Part shown: one piece after another, positions 45,588 to 56,040 of the stretch
How positions within the stretch are numbered: position 1 is the first letter of the stretch
Layout: each line of letters opens with the position of its first letter
Origin: Stenotrophomonas rhizophila
Lineage (GTDB): Bacteria > Pseudomonadota > Gammaproteobacteria > Xanthomonadales > Xanthomonadaceae
Direction of reading: 5' to 3'
DNA: 64,000 nucleotides
Assembly (NCBI RefSeq): GCF_007667275.1
Contig: NZ_VDQT01000002.1
Coordinates: 434,001 to 498,000 of the forward strand
Program-made: the position numbers and the translations under genes
Notes under the pieces: generated by a model
What the model saw: only the letters and a program-made list of their open reading frames with translations
Databases searched by the model: none
What the model was told of the DNA's origin: nothing

Positions 45588-46715
45588 TCAGCCGGCTGCC
45601 CCACCCAACACCGCAGCATAACTAGCTTCAGTCAACGCACTGAACGTCTCCAACCCAAATGCCGCCACCGCATGCGCCCGCGCCGCCTGGCCGACAGCCG
45701 GCAACGTCCGCCGCTGCTCATACAGCGCCTGCACCTGCGCGGCAATCGCCGCCACATCGCGCACCGGCACGATCCAGCCGTTGCGCCCGTGCTCGATGTT
45801 CTCCGGCAGCCCGGCGTAGTCGCTGACCATCACCGGCTTGCCCATCGCCATCATTTCGCGGCATGCGAACGAGATGGTCTCCACATCGTAGGACAGCACG
45901 AAGCCGGCATCGCCGCTGGCCACGAACGGGCGGATGTCATCCAGCAGGCCGGCGAAATGCACCTGCGCGGCCACCCCGAGCTGCTGCACTTCAGCGACCA
46001 GCCGTGGATCCGGCTCGCGCCCGGCCACGGCCATGTGCACCTTGCCGCGCAGTGGTTCGGGCAGGATCGCCAGCGCCCGGGCCAGGTCGATCCAGCCTTT
46101 ATGGCCGTCGGTTCCGGCGTTGCTTACCAGCACCAGCGCCTCGGGATCATGCGTCCAGCGCGCGCGCAGCGCGGCCCCCGCCGCGGCATCGACCGGGGCG
46201 AAGCGCTGCAGGTCCACGCCATTGCGCACCACGTCGATCGGGCAGCGCCGGTAGGGGCTGTCGAGCAGCATCTGCCGGGTGTGCTCGGATACCGCGATGA
46301 CCCGGTCGGTGCCCCAGCGTGCGCGCACCGCGTTGCCGAACGTGTTGGCGGACTTGCTGTTGTGCTTGGTGAACACCAGCTTCGGCCTGCGCGGCAGCCC
46401 GGCCACCGCTTCCATCGCCACCCGGTGGTCGCGCGCGCCGTTGGCATGGACGATGTCGATGTCGTGCTGCTGGATCAAGCCGCGCAGCGTGCGCAGGTCC
46501 GCCCATTGTCGACCGAGCGTGGCCAGGCCGCTGCTGAAGGCGATTTCCACCGGCGTGGCGATGCCTTCGGCGCGCACCACGCGGATCACCCGGCTGTTGC
46601 CGGGCGCGGCCACGAACAGCTGGTGGCGGGGTGACAGCGCGCGGGCCAGCGACGCGAGGTAGGTCGTGTGGCCACCGCCGTCGCCGGCGTGGAAGTTGGT
46701 GTAGAGGATCTTCAT
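45588..46715 (-). CDS. GT4-family glycosyltransferase
   Basis: 375 residues of the GT-B fold. The N-terminal domain starts MKILYTNFHAGDGGGHTTYL, and the C-terminal nucleotide-sugar site region contains FVLSYDVETISFACREMMAMGKPVMVSDYAGLPE in part, with the EX7E-type pattern of GT4. It would add a sugar to the lipopolysaccharide core or a similar acceptor at the inner face of the membrane. It sits 43 bases downstream of a GT2 gene on the same strand. The start at 46715 begins the first beta strand. Confidence 0.9.
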   Translation of the reverse strand: MKILYTNFHAGDGGGHTTYLASLARALSPRHQLFVAAPGNSRVIRVVRAEGIATPVEIAFSSGLATLGRQWADLRTLRGLIQQHDIDIVHANGARDHRVAMEAVAGLPRRPKLVFTKHNSKSANTFGNAVRARWGTDRVIAVSEHTRQMLLDSPYRRCPIDVVRNGVDLQRFAPVDAAAGAALRARWTHDPEALVLVSNAGTDGHKGWIDLARALAILPEPLRGKVHMAVAGREPDPRLVAEVQQLGVAAQVHFAGLLDDIRPFVASGDAGFVLSYDVETISFACREMMAMGKPVMVSDYAGLPENIEHGRNGWIVPVRDVAAIAAQVQALYEQRRTLPAVGQAARAHAVAAFGLETFSALTEASYAAVLGGAAG

Positions 46716-46758
46716 GGGAGCCTTGGGTAAACGCCCGGGAAGTCTGCCACACCCGTGT

Positions 46759-47577
46759 TCAGCTGGCGTCGCGTGCGCGCGGCGGGTCGCTGACCGGCTG
46801 CCCGTGCTGCAGCATCCACAACATGATGGTCTTCTGCCGCACGTAGTTGGCGCGCACGTAGGCATACACCAGGCCATGCCAGCCATCGCGGAAACCACCG
46901 CGCAGCAGCAGCCCCCGCCAGAAGCGCCACGCGGGGGCGAGCACCAGCTTGGCCAGCGTGGCGCGCTTGCCGCGCGCGAACTCGTGCTCGGCCATCATCC
47001 GCGCATAGCGTTGGGTCTTGGCCAGCTGCTGCTCCAGCGAGCGGTAGGGGTAGTGGATCAGGTCGCCGCGCAGCGTGCCCACGCTGCCATCCACGCTGGC
47101 CGCCTCATGGATCTCGCGCTTGCCGCGCCAGCCGCCATGGCGGCGGTCGAACAGCCGCAGCACCCGGTCCGGGTAGGCATTGCCATGGCGCAGGAACTTT
47201 CCGAAGTACTCGGAAAGCCGGGCAAAGCGGTAGCCATGGTGGTCGGCGAAGCCCGCCGCCTGGGCGGCGAGGATTGCCGCGCGCAGGTCGTCGCTGACCC
47301 GTTCGTCGGCATCCAGGCACAGCACCCAGTCGTGCGCGGCCTGTTCCACGCAGAATGCCTTCTGGCTGCGGAAGCCGTCGAACGGGCGTTGCAGTACCCG
47401 TGCGCCGGCGGCGGTGGCGATGGCCACGGTGGCATCGGTGGAATACGAGTCGACGACGATCACCTCGTCGCAGAAGGCCAGCGAGGCCAGGCAATCGCCG
47501 ATGCGGTCTGCTTCATTGAACGCGATAATGCAGCCCGTGATGCGAGGCCGTTCAACGGGAGCGGTCGTGGAGGACAT
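46759..47577 (-). CDS. GT2-family glycosyltransferase (WaaE/KdtX-like)
   Basis: 272 residues. The GT-A start GCIIAFNEADRIGDCLAS, the DXD-like LCLDADERV and a C-terminal basic region (RFWRGLLLRGGFRDGWHG) match the WaaE/KdtX group of core-oligosaccharide transferases. The ATG at 47577 overlaps the start codon region of the divergent gene at 47579, so the promoters must lie inside each other's coding sequence. Confidence 0.9.
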   Translation of the reverse strand: MSSTTAPVERPRITGCIIAFNEADRIGDCLASLAFCDEVIVVDSYSTDATVAIATAAGARVLQRPFDGFRSQKAFCVEQAAHDWVLCLDADERVSDDLRAAILAAQAAGFADHHGYRFARLSEYFGKFLRHGNAYPDRVLRLFDRRHGGWRGKREIHEAASVDGSVGTLRGDLIHYPYRSLEQQLAKTQRYARMMAEHEFARGKRATLAKLVLAPAWRFWRGLLLRGGFRDGWHGLVYAYVRANYVRQKTIMLWMLQHGQPVSDPPRARDAS

Positions 47578-47578
47578 G

Positions 47579-48634
47579 ATGGCCGAGTACCTGTTGTTTG
47601 CGACGGAGCGCTATGCGCTGCCTATTCTCGCCCCGTTGGCCCAGGCGTTGCACGCCTCCGGCCAATCGGTGTCGGCATGGTTCGCCGATGGGGCGGCGGG
47701 GGCGAGCCTGCCGGGCGTGCCGGACGTGGGCCTGCAGCAGGCCCTGGCGCTGCGTCCGCGCGCGGTGTTCAGCGCGGCCAACTGGGTGCCGCCGTTCATC
47801 GCCGGGGCCAAGGTGCAGGTCTTCCATGGTTTCAACGTACAGAAGCGCGACAGTGCGCGTGGCCACTTCCGGGTGCGCGGGCTGTTCGACCTGTACTGCA
47901 CCCAGGGCCCGGCGACGACGGCGCCGTTCCGCGAGCTGGCCGCGCGCGAAGGCCACTTCGCCGTGGCCGAAACCGGCTGGCCGAAGCTGGACCCGTTGTT
48001 CCTGGACGACGGTGGCGCCAGCGCCGCGCTGCGCGCGCCTGCCCACGGCCGGCCGGTGATCCTGTTCGGTTCCACCTTTACCGAGCGCCTGAGCGCGGCG
48101 CCGCACCTGTACGAGCAGATCGCCGCCGATATCGCCCGGGGGGACCATTATTGGCTGCTGACCCTGCACCCGAAGTGCCCGCCGGAACTGTTCGCGCAAT
48201 ACCGCGCGCTGGCCGGTGCCAATGCCGCCTTCATCGAACCGGAGCAGGTAATGGCCGCGCAGCGTGCGGCGGACGTGCTGGTGTCGGACACCTCGTCGAT
48301 CGTTTCGGAGTTCGTGGTGCAGCACAAACCGGTGGTGACCTTCCGCAACCGCGTGCCGCAGCCGCACATGATCGATTTCGACGATCCGGCCCAGCTGCCG
48401 CTGATGCTGGCGCGCGCGCTGCAGCCGGAACCGGCCTTGATGGCCGAGATCCGCCGTTACGCCGACGACATCCATCCGTGGCGCGACGGCCGCTCCAGCG
48501 AGCGGGTCATTGCCGCCACCGAGGATTTCCTGGCGGGGGAGATGGGCACCCTCAAGCGGAAGCCGTTCGGCGCGTGGACGCGTGGCCTGCAGATCCGCAG
48601 GGACCTGGGGTATTGGGGGCCAGCGCGGCGTTGA
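47579..48634 (+). CDS. CDP-glycerol glycerophosphotransferase-like protein
   Basis: 351 residues resembling the GT-B-like domain of the CDP-glycerol:polyglycerophosphate transferases: VFHGFNVQKR, the ILFGSTFTERLSAAP strand, the LLTLHPKCP histidine block, and DVLVSDTSSIVSEFVVQHKPVV. Such enzymes build teichoic acids in Gram-positives; Gram-negative relatives act on surface glycans. Two ATGs occur at 47576 and 47579; the second is better spaced from GGAGGA. Its 3' end overlaps the convergent PH-domain gene by 83 bases. Confidence 0.8.
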   Translation: MAEYLLFATERYALPILAPLAQALHASGQSVSAWFADGAAGASLPGVPDVGLQQALALRPRAVFSAANWVPPFIAGAKVQVFHGFNVQKRDSARGHFRVRGLFDLYCTQGPATTAPFRELAAREGHFAVAETGWPKLDPLFLDDGGASAALRAPAHGRPVILFGSTFTERLSAAPHLYEQIAADIARGDHYWLLTLHPKCPPELFAQYRALAGANAAFIEPEQVMAAQRAADVLVSDTSSIVSEFVVQHKPVVTFRNRVPQPHMIDFDDPAQLPLMLARALQPEPALMAEIRRYADDIHPWRDGRSSERVIAATEDFLAGEMGTLKRKPFGAWTRGLQIRRDLGYWGPARR

Positions 48635-50138
48635 GATGCTCGAACACCGTCCGCGCCTCGGCCTCGGGCAGATAGCGCAGGCACAGCGCGATGCTGCCGC
48701 TGGCGCCCGCCGTGTCCAGCCACACGCTGGACGTGCCCAGCCACCGGTCCAGCGGCGAGCGGCTCAGGCGCAGCGACTGCAGCTTGTCCAGCTCGGCGAA
48801 CCGCCACCAGCGTTGCCACCAGCCGCCACGCACCGCCACATAGCGCGCGTCCAGGTAATACCCCGCGCGCGCCATCGTGCGGTAGGCACGCAGCGCCGAC
48901 CAAGGCAGCCACGCCAGCAGCAGCGCGCCCCACGGCCCCACTTCCCGGACCGCGCCGGCGGCCAGCAGGGGCACGATCGCCAAGGCCGGCAGGCACAGCC
49001 GCCACCAGCCACGCAGCGGCACCGGGCGCCACTGCGGCGGCGGCCACTGCAGCTGCGGCAGCAGGTGCTGCACCAGCGCGTCACAGGCGTCGGGCGTGGC
49101 CAGCGGGGCCAGTTCGCGCAGGTCGCGGCGCTCGCCATCGTTGGACACCCCCGCGGCGATGTCGATGCGCAGCTGGCGGCGCTGGAACCAACGCTGCAAG
49201 GCCGTTTCCCGCAACGTCCAGGCCTGGATGCGGCGGCGCGCCACGCTGGTGCGCATGCGGGTGAGCAGACCGCTGGCCACGGTCAGCCGGCGCTCGTGCT
49301 CGGTCAGCCGGAAGCCGTGGTAGCGCAGCAGGGCCAACACCACCGAGAACACACGCAGCATCCCCCAGAACGCTGCCACCATCACCAGCGCCGCCACCAC
49401 CCAGACCCAGGTCGCCGGATGCAGCGTGTTGGCGTAGCCGAAGGCCTGGCGCCCGCCGTACTTGATCGCGTCATCCACCGCGCCGCGCGGGAACAGCTGG
49501 TACGACGCGCCGATCGCGGCCAGGACCACCACCCAGCCCCGGTTGGAAAGCAGTCCGATCCGGACCACGTCGGCGGTACCCAGCTGCAGCAGCACGGTGT
49601 CGGCCGGCGCTGCGGTGGGCGGGGCATCGGCGCCGCTGGCAGCCTCGTCGCCACTGGCAACCGCCTGCTGCCCGCGTTGCCGCACCAGCTGTTCCAGCGC
49701 CAGCGCCTGGTCCAGCCGCAGCACGCGCATTTCCGCTTCCGGGCGATTGCCGCCGGCCGATTCCAGGCGCAGCTCGGCCACGCCGAACAGCCGATGCAGC
49801 GGGTTCTGGTGCACTACCACGTTGTGGATGCGTGCGAAGGGGATCTCGCGACGGTTGCGCGCGATCACCCCGCTGCGCACGCTGATCGCATCGCGGCCGA
49901 TCCGGTAATGGTAGGTGAGGTACTGCAGGATCGAGCTCGCCACCAGCACCACGATCACCACCAGCGCGGCCAGGTTCGACCACATCTCCTCGCTGTCGCT
50001 GTCACCCCGGCCGCCGAACACCAGCAGTGCCACCAGCGGCAGCAGGAACTGGCGCAGCTGCATCAGCAGCACGAACAGCCACGACCACGGATGCAGGCGC
50101 TGGTCGGGCGCGGCGTCGTCAGCTACCGGCGTACTCAC
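48552..50138 (-). CDS. PH-domain membrane protein, YdbT-like
   Basis: 528 residues with several membrane segments in pairs, separated by bacterial PH (bPH2) domains. The landmark YRIGRDAISVRSGVIARNRREIPF occurs near the N-terminus and GFRLTEHERRLTVASGLL and GYYLDARYVAVRGGWW further on, giving three such units. YdbT-type proteins are membrane proteins of unclear role. The GTG start at 50138 overlaps the stop codon of the upstream PH gene (GTGA). The annotated end overlaps the divergently oriented upstream-cluster gene by 83 bases. Confidence 0.82.
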   Translation of the reverse strand: MSTPVADDAAPDQRLHPWSWLFVLLMQLRQFLLPLVALLVFGGRGDSDSEEMWSNLAALVVIVVLVASSILQYLTYHYRIGRDAISVRSGVIARNRREIPFARIHNVVVHQNPLHRLFGVAELRLESAGGNRPEAEMRVLRLDQALALEQLVRQRGQQAVASGDEAASGADAPPTAAPADTVLLQLGTADVVRIGLLSNRGWVVVLAAIGASYQLFPRGAVDDAIKYGGRQAFGYANTLHPATWVWVVAALVMVAAFWGMLRVFSVVLALLRYHGFRLTEHERRLTVASGLLTRMRTSVARRRIQAWTLRETALQRWFQRRQLRIDIAAGVSNDGERRDLRELAPLATPDACDALVQHLLPQLQWPPPQWRPVPLRGWWRLCLPALAIVPLLAAGAVREVGPWGALLLAWLPWSALRAYRTMARAGYYLDARYVAVRGGWWQRWWRFAELDKLQSLRLSRSPLDRWLGTSSVWLDTAGASGSIALCLRYLPEAEARTVFEHLNAALAPNTPGPCGSAGHASTRRTASA

Positions 50139-50695
50139 AGCGCGTCGTCGTCCTGGTCCAGCTGGCGGCCCAGCGTATCGCGCAGGCGCTCGGCGTCGGC
50201 CTGGTCCAGTCCCGCCAGCGACACCGCGCTGAAGCGGCTGCCGGCGGTGTGCACCACCAGCGTGGCCAGCCCGGCGGTGCGCTCGATCGGGCCGCGGCGC
50301 AGGTCCAGGTGCTGCACGCGCGACAGCGGCACCCGGGTTTCCAGCTGCCACATCAGGTCACGGCGCACGCCCAGGCCCTGTGCGTCCAGTCGCCACCAGG
50401 TGCGGCGCTGCCGGCGGTAGCCGAAGAAGGCGCCGACCAGCGCGCCGGGCAGCAGCATCGCCACCGCCCCCAACCAGCGCATCGGCATGTCCAGCACCAC
50501 CCACAGTGTTCCCAGCACGCCGCCGATCACGATCGCGCCGGTGATCGCGCCGGCGATGCCGGCCAGCGTGGCCGCGCGGCGCGGCAGGGGCTGCCAGTCG
50601 CCCGGCGCGGGCAGCGGTGGGGGCAAGGGCGAAGGCGTATCGGCGAGGTCGGACAAGGCGGGTGCTCGGCAGGAGGAAACATGCCGGGCGCCCAC
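50135..50695 (-). CDS. PH-domain membrane protein, YdbS-like
   Basis: 186 residues with two adjacent membrane segments (about 40-65 and 72-92) and one bacterial PH domain (LDAQGLGVRRDLMWQLETRVPLSRVQHLDL in part). It pairs with the YdbT-like gene, which starts on its last four bases. The true start is uncertain: a GTG at 50695 gives the length stated, and a TTG at 50656 just before SDLADTPSP is an alternative. Confidence 0.8.
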   Translation of the reverse strand: MGARHVSSCRAPALSDLADTPSPLPPPLPAPGDWQPLPRRAATLAGIAGAITGAIVIGGVLGTLWVVLDMPMRWLGAVAMLLPGALVGAFFGYRRQRRTWWRLDAQGLGVRRDLMWQLETRVPLSRVQHLDLRRGPIERTAGLATLVVHTAGSRFSAVSLAGLDQADAERLRDTLGRQLDQDDDAL

Positions 50696-50743
50696 GTCAG
50701 CTTGGCTGCGCCCGTCGCGCAGACGGTAGCAGGTTGGCGTGGG

Positions 50744-51880
50744 CTATTGCGCCGCCTGGATCAGCGCGTCCACGTCCAGCAGGTGGCCGGCACGCTCGGC
50801 CTTGGTGCGAAGGTAGTGCTCGTTTTCGGCGGTGATGTCGCCGGTCACCGGCACGCAGTCCACCACCTCGATGCCGGCGTGGCGCAGGCGCTGGGCCTTG
50901 GTCGGGTTGTTGCTGAGCAGCTGCACGCGCTGCACGCCCAGGCCCTGCAGCATCGCCACCGCGCTGCCATAGCGGCGCTCGTCGGCGCCGAAGCCCAGCT
51001 GCGCGTCGGCATCGATGGTATCCAGCCCGTCGTGCTGGTAGCCGTACGCGCGCATCTTGGCCGCGATGCCGGTGCCTCGGCCTTCCTGGTCCAGGTACAG
51101 CAGTACGCCGCCACCCAGCTCCTTGAGCTTGCGCAGGCCACGCCGCAGCTGGTCGCCGCAGTCGCACTTGAGCGAACCGAACAGGTCGCCGGTCAGGCAG
51201 GAGGAGTGCACGCGCACCGGTACCACCCCGGCAAGGTCGGGGGTGCCGACGATGATCGCGACCTGGTCGCGCTGGGCCACCCCGCCGCGGAACACCGCAA
51301 ATTCGGTCATGCCGACCTCGCGCAGTGGCACCGGCGAGCGTGCCACCAGCTCGTAGGCGTGGGCGGCCTGCTCGGCGCCCTGCGCAAGGTCGCACAGCGA
51401 CACCTGGGCGCAGCTGTCGAAGCGGCTGTCCCCGGGAGCCAGCAGCACCCCGACCATGGCCGGCAGCAGCAGGCCCAACCGGGCGATCTCCACGGCGCCG
51501 TCGTCCAGCGCCTGGCCGGCGGTCCACCCGGCCGGCATCGGCTCAGGCTCGCGCAGGTAGCTCAGCGAAGGCAGGGCATCGAAGTCGATCCCGGCCAGCG
51601 GCACCCGCGCGCCGTGCTCGGCGGCCACCCCCAGCACCCGCGCGCGGGTGGCGGTGAGGAACAGGTAATGCTGCCCCGCCGCGACCTCGGCGAACGCGCT
51701 GTAGCTGCTGCGGGTACTGCTGTCCAGGGCGATGAAGGCCAGGCGCTGGCCATGGCTGTCGTCGATCACCACCGGGCGACCGGCGCGCAGTTCGGCTACC
51801 GCGCGCTCGCAGCGGATCGCGGCCGGATCGCCGAACGGGGAAGAAGCAGCTGGGGACATGGCAGGGGCCGTGGGGGACAT
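50744..51880 (-). CDS. ribA: GTP cyclohydrolase II with an N-terminal extension
   Basis: 378 residues. The C-terminal half (about 175-378) is GTP cyclohydrolase II: zinc-binding HSSCLTGDLFGSLKCDCGDQL (split here), DQEGRGTGI, and LLSNNPTKAQRL. This opens GTP to start riboflavin synthesis. The N-terminal half resembles the RibB (DHBP synthase) fold in AVAELRAGRPVVIDD but lacks clear active-site blocks, so it is probably a degenerate non-catalytic domain. Ordinary RibA is about 200 residues. A start seven codons later (51859) is possible. No FMN riboswitch was seen upstream. Confidence 0.88.
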   Translation of the reverse strand: MSPTAPAMSPAASSPFGDPAAIRCERAVAELRAGRPVVIDDSHGQRLAFIALDSSTRSSYSAFAEVAAGQHYLFLTATRARVLGVAAEHGARVPLAGIDFDALPSLSYLREPEPMPAGWTAGQALDDGAVEIARLGLLLPAMVGVLLAPGDSRFDSCAQVSLCDLAQGAEQAAHAYELVARSPVPLREVGMTEFAVFRGGVAQRDQVAIIVGTPDLAGVVPVRVHSSCLTGDLFGSLKCDCGDQLRRGLRKLKELGGGVLLYLDQEGRGTGIAAKMRAYGYQHDGLDTIDADAQLGFGADERRYGSAVAMLQGLGVQRVQLLSNNPTKAQRLRHAGIEVVDCVPVTGDITAENEHYLRTKAERAGHLLDVDALIQAAQ

Positions 51881-51987
51881 CGTGGTTTCAGAGTGGGGTC
51901 GGGAGGCGCCGAATCAATCGCGGCCGGCGCGACGCAGCGTCGCACTCCGGCTTTCAATCGATGTGGCGGCTTTTAATGAGGCGGCAC

Positions 51988-52905
51988 CTAATGAGGATGT
52001 TCCTCGGTGGCGTACGGGTCCACTTCGTCGCTCTGCGGCGGGCGCAGCGTGTAACGCTTGTAGGTCCACTGGTACTGGGCCGGATCGCGGCGGGCGATCG
52101 CCTCGATCCCGGCATTAAGCGCACTGGCGGCCGTGCGCGGGTCAGGATCGGCCACGGCGGCGTCGGCCGGCGTGATGTGCAGGGCGAACTGCATGCCCGG
52201 ACCGGTGCGCTCGCACCAGCCGTATAGCACGGTGGCGCCGGTGCGCTCGGCCAACCGGTTGACCAGGGTCATGGTCAGCGCCTCCACCCCGAAGAACGGG
52301 GCGAACACGCCATCGCCGGCCTTGGGCTGCTGGTCCGGCAGGATCCCGGTGGCGCCGCCATCCTTGAGCACCTTGAACAGCTGGCGCACGGCCGGCCCCT
52401 CGGCCCGCACCTGCTGCACGTTGCTGCCGCCGCGTACCAGCTGCAGGAATTCGTCGCCCACGGCCTCGTCAGGCGCCTTGTAGACGATGGCGATCGGCCC
52501 GCGCGAGGCCAGCCACTGGTTCAGCAGCTCCCAGTTGCCATAGTGCGGGGCGGCCACGATCACCCCCTTGCCGCTGGCCAGCGCCGCGTCGTACAGCGCC
52601 TCGCCGTGGCGCTCGGTGAGTAGGGCCAGGTTCTGCTCGCGCGGGCGGGTCCACAGGCGCAGGGTTTCCACCGCCTGCAGGGCGGTCGAGCGCAGTACCG
52701 CCCTGTGCAGGGCCGATCGCGCCTCGGCCGACAGCTCGGGGTAGGCCAGCTCCAGGTTGCGGCGGGTCACCCGGCTCTCGCGGGCGTTCAGGGTGATCCA
52801 AAGCCAGGCCAGCGCGTGGGCGAAGCCGCGCAGCCAGGACCAGGGCAGGCGGGTGAACAGGGCAGCGGCGCGGTAGGCCAGGCGGGCGGTGGTTTGCGGT
52901 TTCAT
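51988..52905 (-). CDS. Lipid A biosynthesis acyltransferase (LpxL/HtrB-like)
   Basis: 305 residues with an N-terminal amphipathic or membrane segment and the acyltransferase motif APHYGNWE (HX4E) near residue 118. TGILPDQQPKAGDG and VFAPFFGVEALTM follow. Enzymes of this family add a secondary acyl chain to lipid A precursors at the inner membrane. The gene diverges from dtd. Which acyl chain is transferred cannot be told. Confidence 0.92.
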   Translation of the reverse strand: MKPQTTARLAYRAAALFTRLPWSWLRGFAHALAWLWITLNARESRVTRRNLELAYPELSAEARSALHRAVLRSTALQAVETLRLWTRPREQNLALLTERHGEALYDAALASGKGVIVAAPHYGNWELLNQWLASRGPIAIVYKAPDEAVGDEFLQLVRGGSNVQQVRAEGPAVRQLFKVLKDGGATGILPDQQPKAGDGVFAPFFGVEALTMTLVNRLAERTGATVLYGWCERTGPGMQFALHITPADAAVADPDPRTAASALNAGIEAIARRDPAQYQWTYKRYTLRPPQSDEVDPYATEEHPH

Positions 52906-52977
52906 CGGGGCAAAGTCTAGCCGGTGCGCGGCCCCAACCCCTAAGGTAGGCCGCCCCCCCTACCGGAACCGTCCGCC

Positions 52978-53418
52978 ATGCTCGTCCTCATCCAGCGTGT
53001 CACCCAGGCCAGCGTCCGCGTGGACGAGGCCATCGTCGGGCAGATCGGGCCGGGGCTGCTGGCCCTGGTGGGCATGGAGCCGGGGGACACCGAGGCGCAG
53101 ATCCGGCGGATGGCCGATCGGCTGCTGGGTTACCGTGTGTTTGCAGACGAGAGCGGGAAAATGAACCGATCCCTGGGGGAGACAGGGGGCGGCCTGCTGC
53201 TGGTCAGCCAGTTCACACTGGCCGCCGATACCTCCAGTGGCATGCGCCCGGGCTTCAGTACCGCCGCGCCGCCCGCCGAGGCTGAACGTGGATTCAACAG
53301 GTTGGTCGAGATCTGTCGTCAAAAGCATGTTTCGGGGGTGGAAACCGGCCAGTTTGGCGCCCATATGGTTGTCAGCCTGGTCAACGATGGTCCAGTGACT
53401 TTCCTGCTCAGACCCTGA
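52978..53418 (+). CDS. dtd: D-aminoacyl-tRNA deacylase
   Basis: 146 residues. It removes D-amino acids from mischarged tRNA. The motifs [17 protein letters not shown] and NDGPVTF (with the Gly-cisPro-like GP) are the two conserved active-site blocks. It starts with [13 protein letters not shown] and has full family length. rpoD follows after 90 bases that hold an extended -10 promoter. Confidence 0.97.
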   Translation: MLVLIQRVTQASVRVDEAIVGQIGPGLLALVGMEPGDTEAQIRRMADRLLGYRVFADESGKMNRSLGETGGGLLLVSQFTLAADTSSGMRPGFSTAAPPAEAERGFNRLVEICRQKHVSGVETGQFGAHMVVSLVNDGPVTFLLRP

Positions 53419-53456
53419 CCCCGGGACCACCGCCCGGGCCAGAAGGGGAGCTGGGC

Positions 53457-53465
53457 TGGTATAAT
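53457..53465 (+). promoter_or_regulatory. Extended -10 promoter of rpoD
   Basis: TGGTATAAT: a perfect TATAAT at 53460-53465 with the TGN extension. No good -35 is visible at the expected place (53437-53442 reads GGCCAG). Transcription would start near 53472, giving a leader of about 37 bases to the rpoD ATG. Confidence 0.7.
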
Positions 53466-53508
53466 GCTAGGTTCTATTCCCTATCCCTGCCGGTGGCGCG
53501 AGCACTAC

Positions 53509-55359
<1,851 letters not shown>

Positions 55360-55387
55360 TTGCCAGGCAGTCGCGTAAATGAAAAAA

Positions 55388-55409
55388 CCCCGCTTCGGCG
55401 GGGTTTTTT
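55388..55409 (+). terminator. Terminator of rpoD
   Basis: CCCCGC, loop TTCG, GCGGGG, then six T residues, preceded by six A residues: a stable tetraloop terminator that may work in both directions. Confidence 0.93.
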
Positions 55410-55757
55410 CATGGGCTGCCGCCAGCGATGGACGGATCAGGCTTGCCGTATCGCGCCGGCGCGGCGCGCCGGTCGGGGCACGCAATACGCTCAATGGGTA
55501 GGGTCGGTTCCCAAACGACCGCCGACCTCGCCCATCGGCACGGTAACGCATGACCCCAACCGAAGATCGCTCTTTGCCCGCCCCGGCGCCTTGCCGCGCT
55601 GATCAGGCCATTGGCGCCATGTCGTACTGGCTACCTCAAGCGTTCCACGGGCCCGAACGCCCGCCAAAGCCCCTGGAGTGGGGCGCAGCACGCCCTGCTT
55701 CCGCCCGTCCCCAGTAGCAAGCCCTGCTTCGCCTCCACTACACTGTGCAACCGCACA
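55410..55757. other. Non-coding gap between the rpoD terminator and tRNA-Ile2
   Basis: GC-rich sequence with no frame of convincing length, start and codon use on either strand. A weak -10-like TACACT at 55738-55743 could belong to the tRNA promoter. Nothing else was recognised. Confidence 0.5.
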
Positions 55758-55833
55758 GGGCCTATAGCTCAACGGTTAGAGCAGAGGACTCATAATCCTT
55801 TGGTTGAAGGTTCGAATCCTTCTGGGCCCACCA
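55758..55833 (+). tRNA. tRNA-Ile2 (CAT anticodon, lysidine-modified type)
   Basis: A complete 76-base cloverleaf with encoded CCA: acceptor GGGCCTA/TGGGCCC, D stem GCTC/GAGC, anticodon stem GAGGA/TCCTT with loop CTCATAA, T stem GAAGG/CCTTC. The acceptor has C4-G69 and C5-G68, the features that mark tRNA-Ile2 for TilS lysidine modification and separate it from elongator Met. It would read AUA codons. Accessory sequence begins right after it, so it is a plausible integration site. Confidence 0.93.
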
Positions 55834-56040
55834 TGGAATCAGGTACTTAGGTTCGACCGTAGCGTTGGTCTCGTCAAGGTTGCTCTCACGGTGCCCGTTC
55901 GTCACGTCCATCAGGTGCGTAGGCATCCAACTGTGCGGCCGTTGGTATCCGGACACAGCCGCCTCGCCCTGTAAGTAGGCGGCCGGACAAAAGGAAGTCT
56001 GCCAAGTAATATCTTCATCTTCCTTAAGGAGCGTCATCGT

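Noticed and set aside
51881..51987. FMN riboswitch upstream of ribA
   Set aside because: The 107-base gap has none of the conserved RFN-element blocks.
55758..55833. tRNA-Met (elongator) as the identity of the CAT tRNA
   Set aside because: The acceptor stem has C4-G69 and C5-G68, which mark tRNA-Ile2 for lysidine modification, so Ile2 is the better call.
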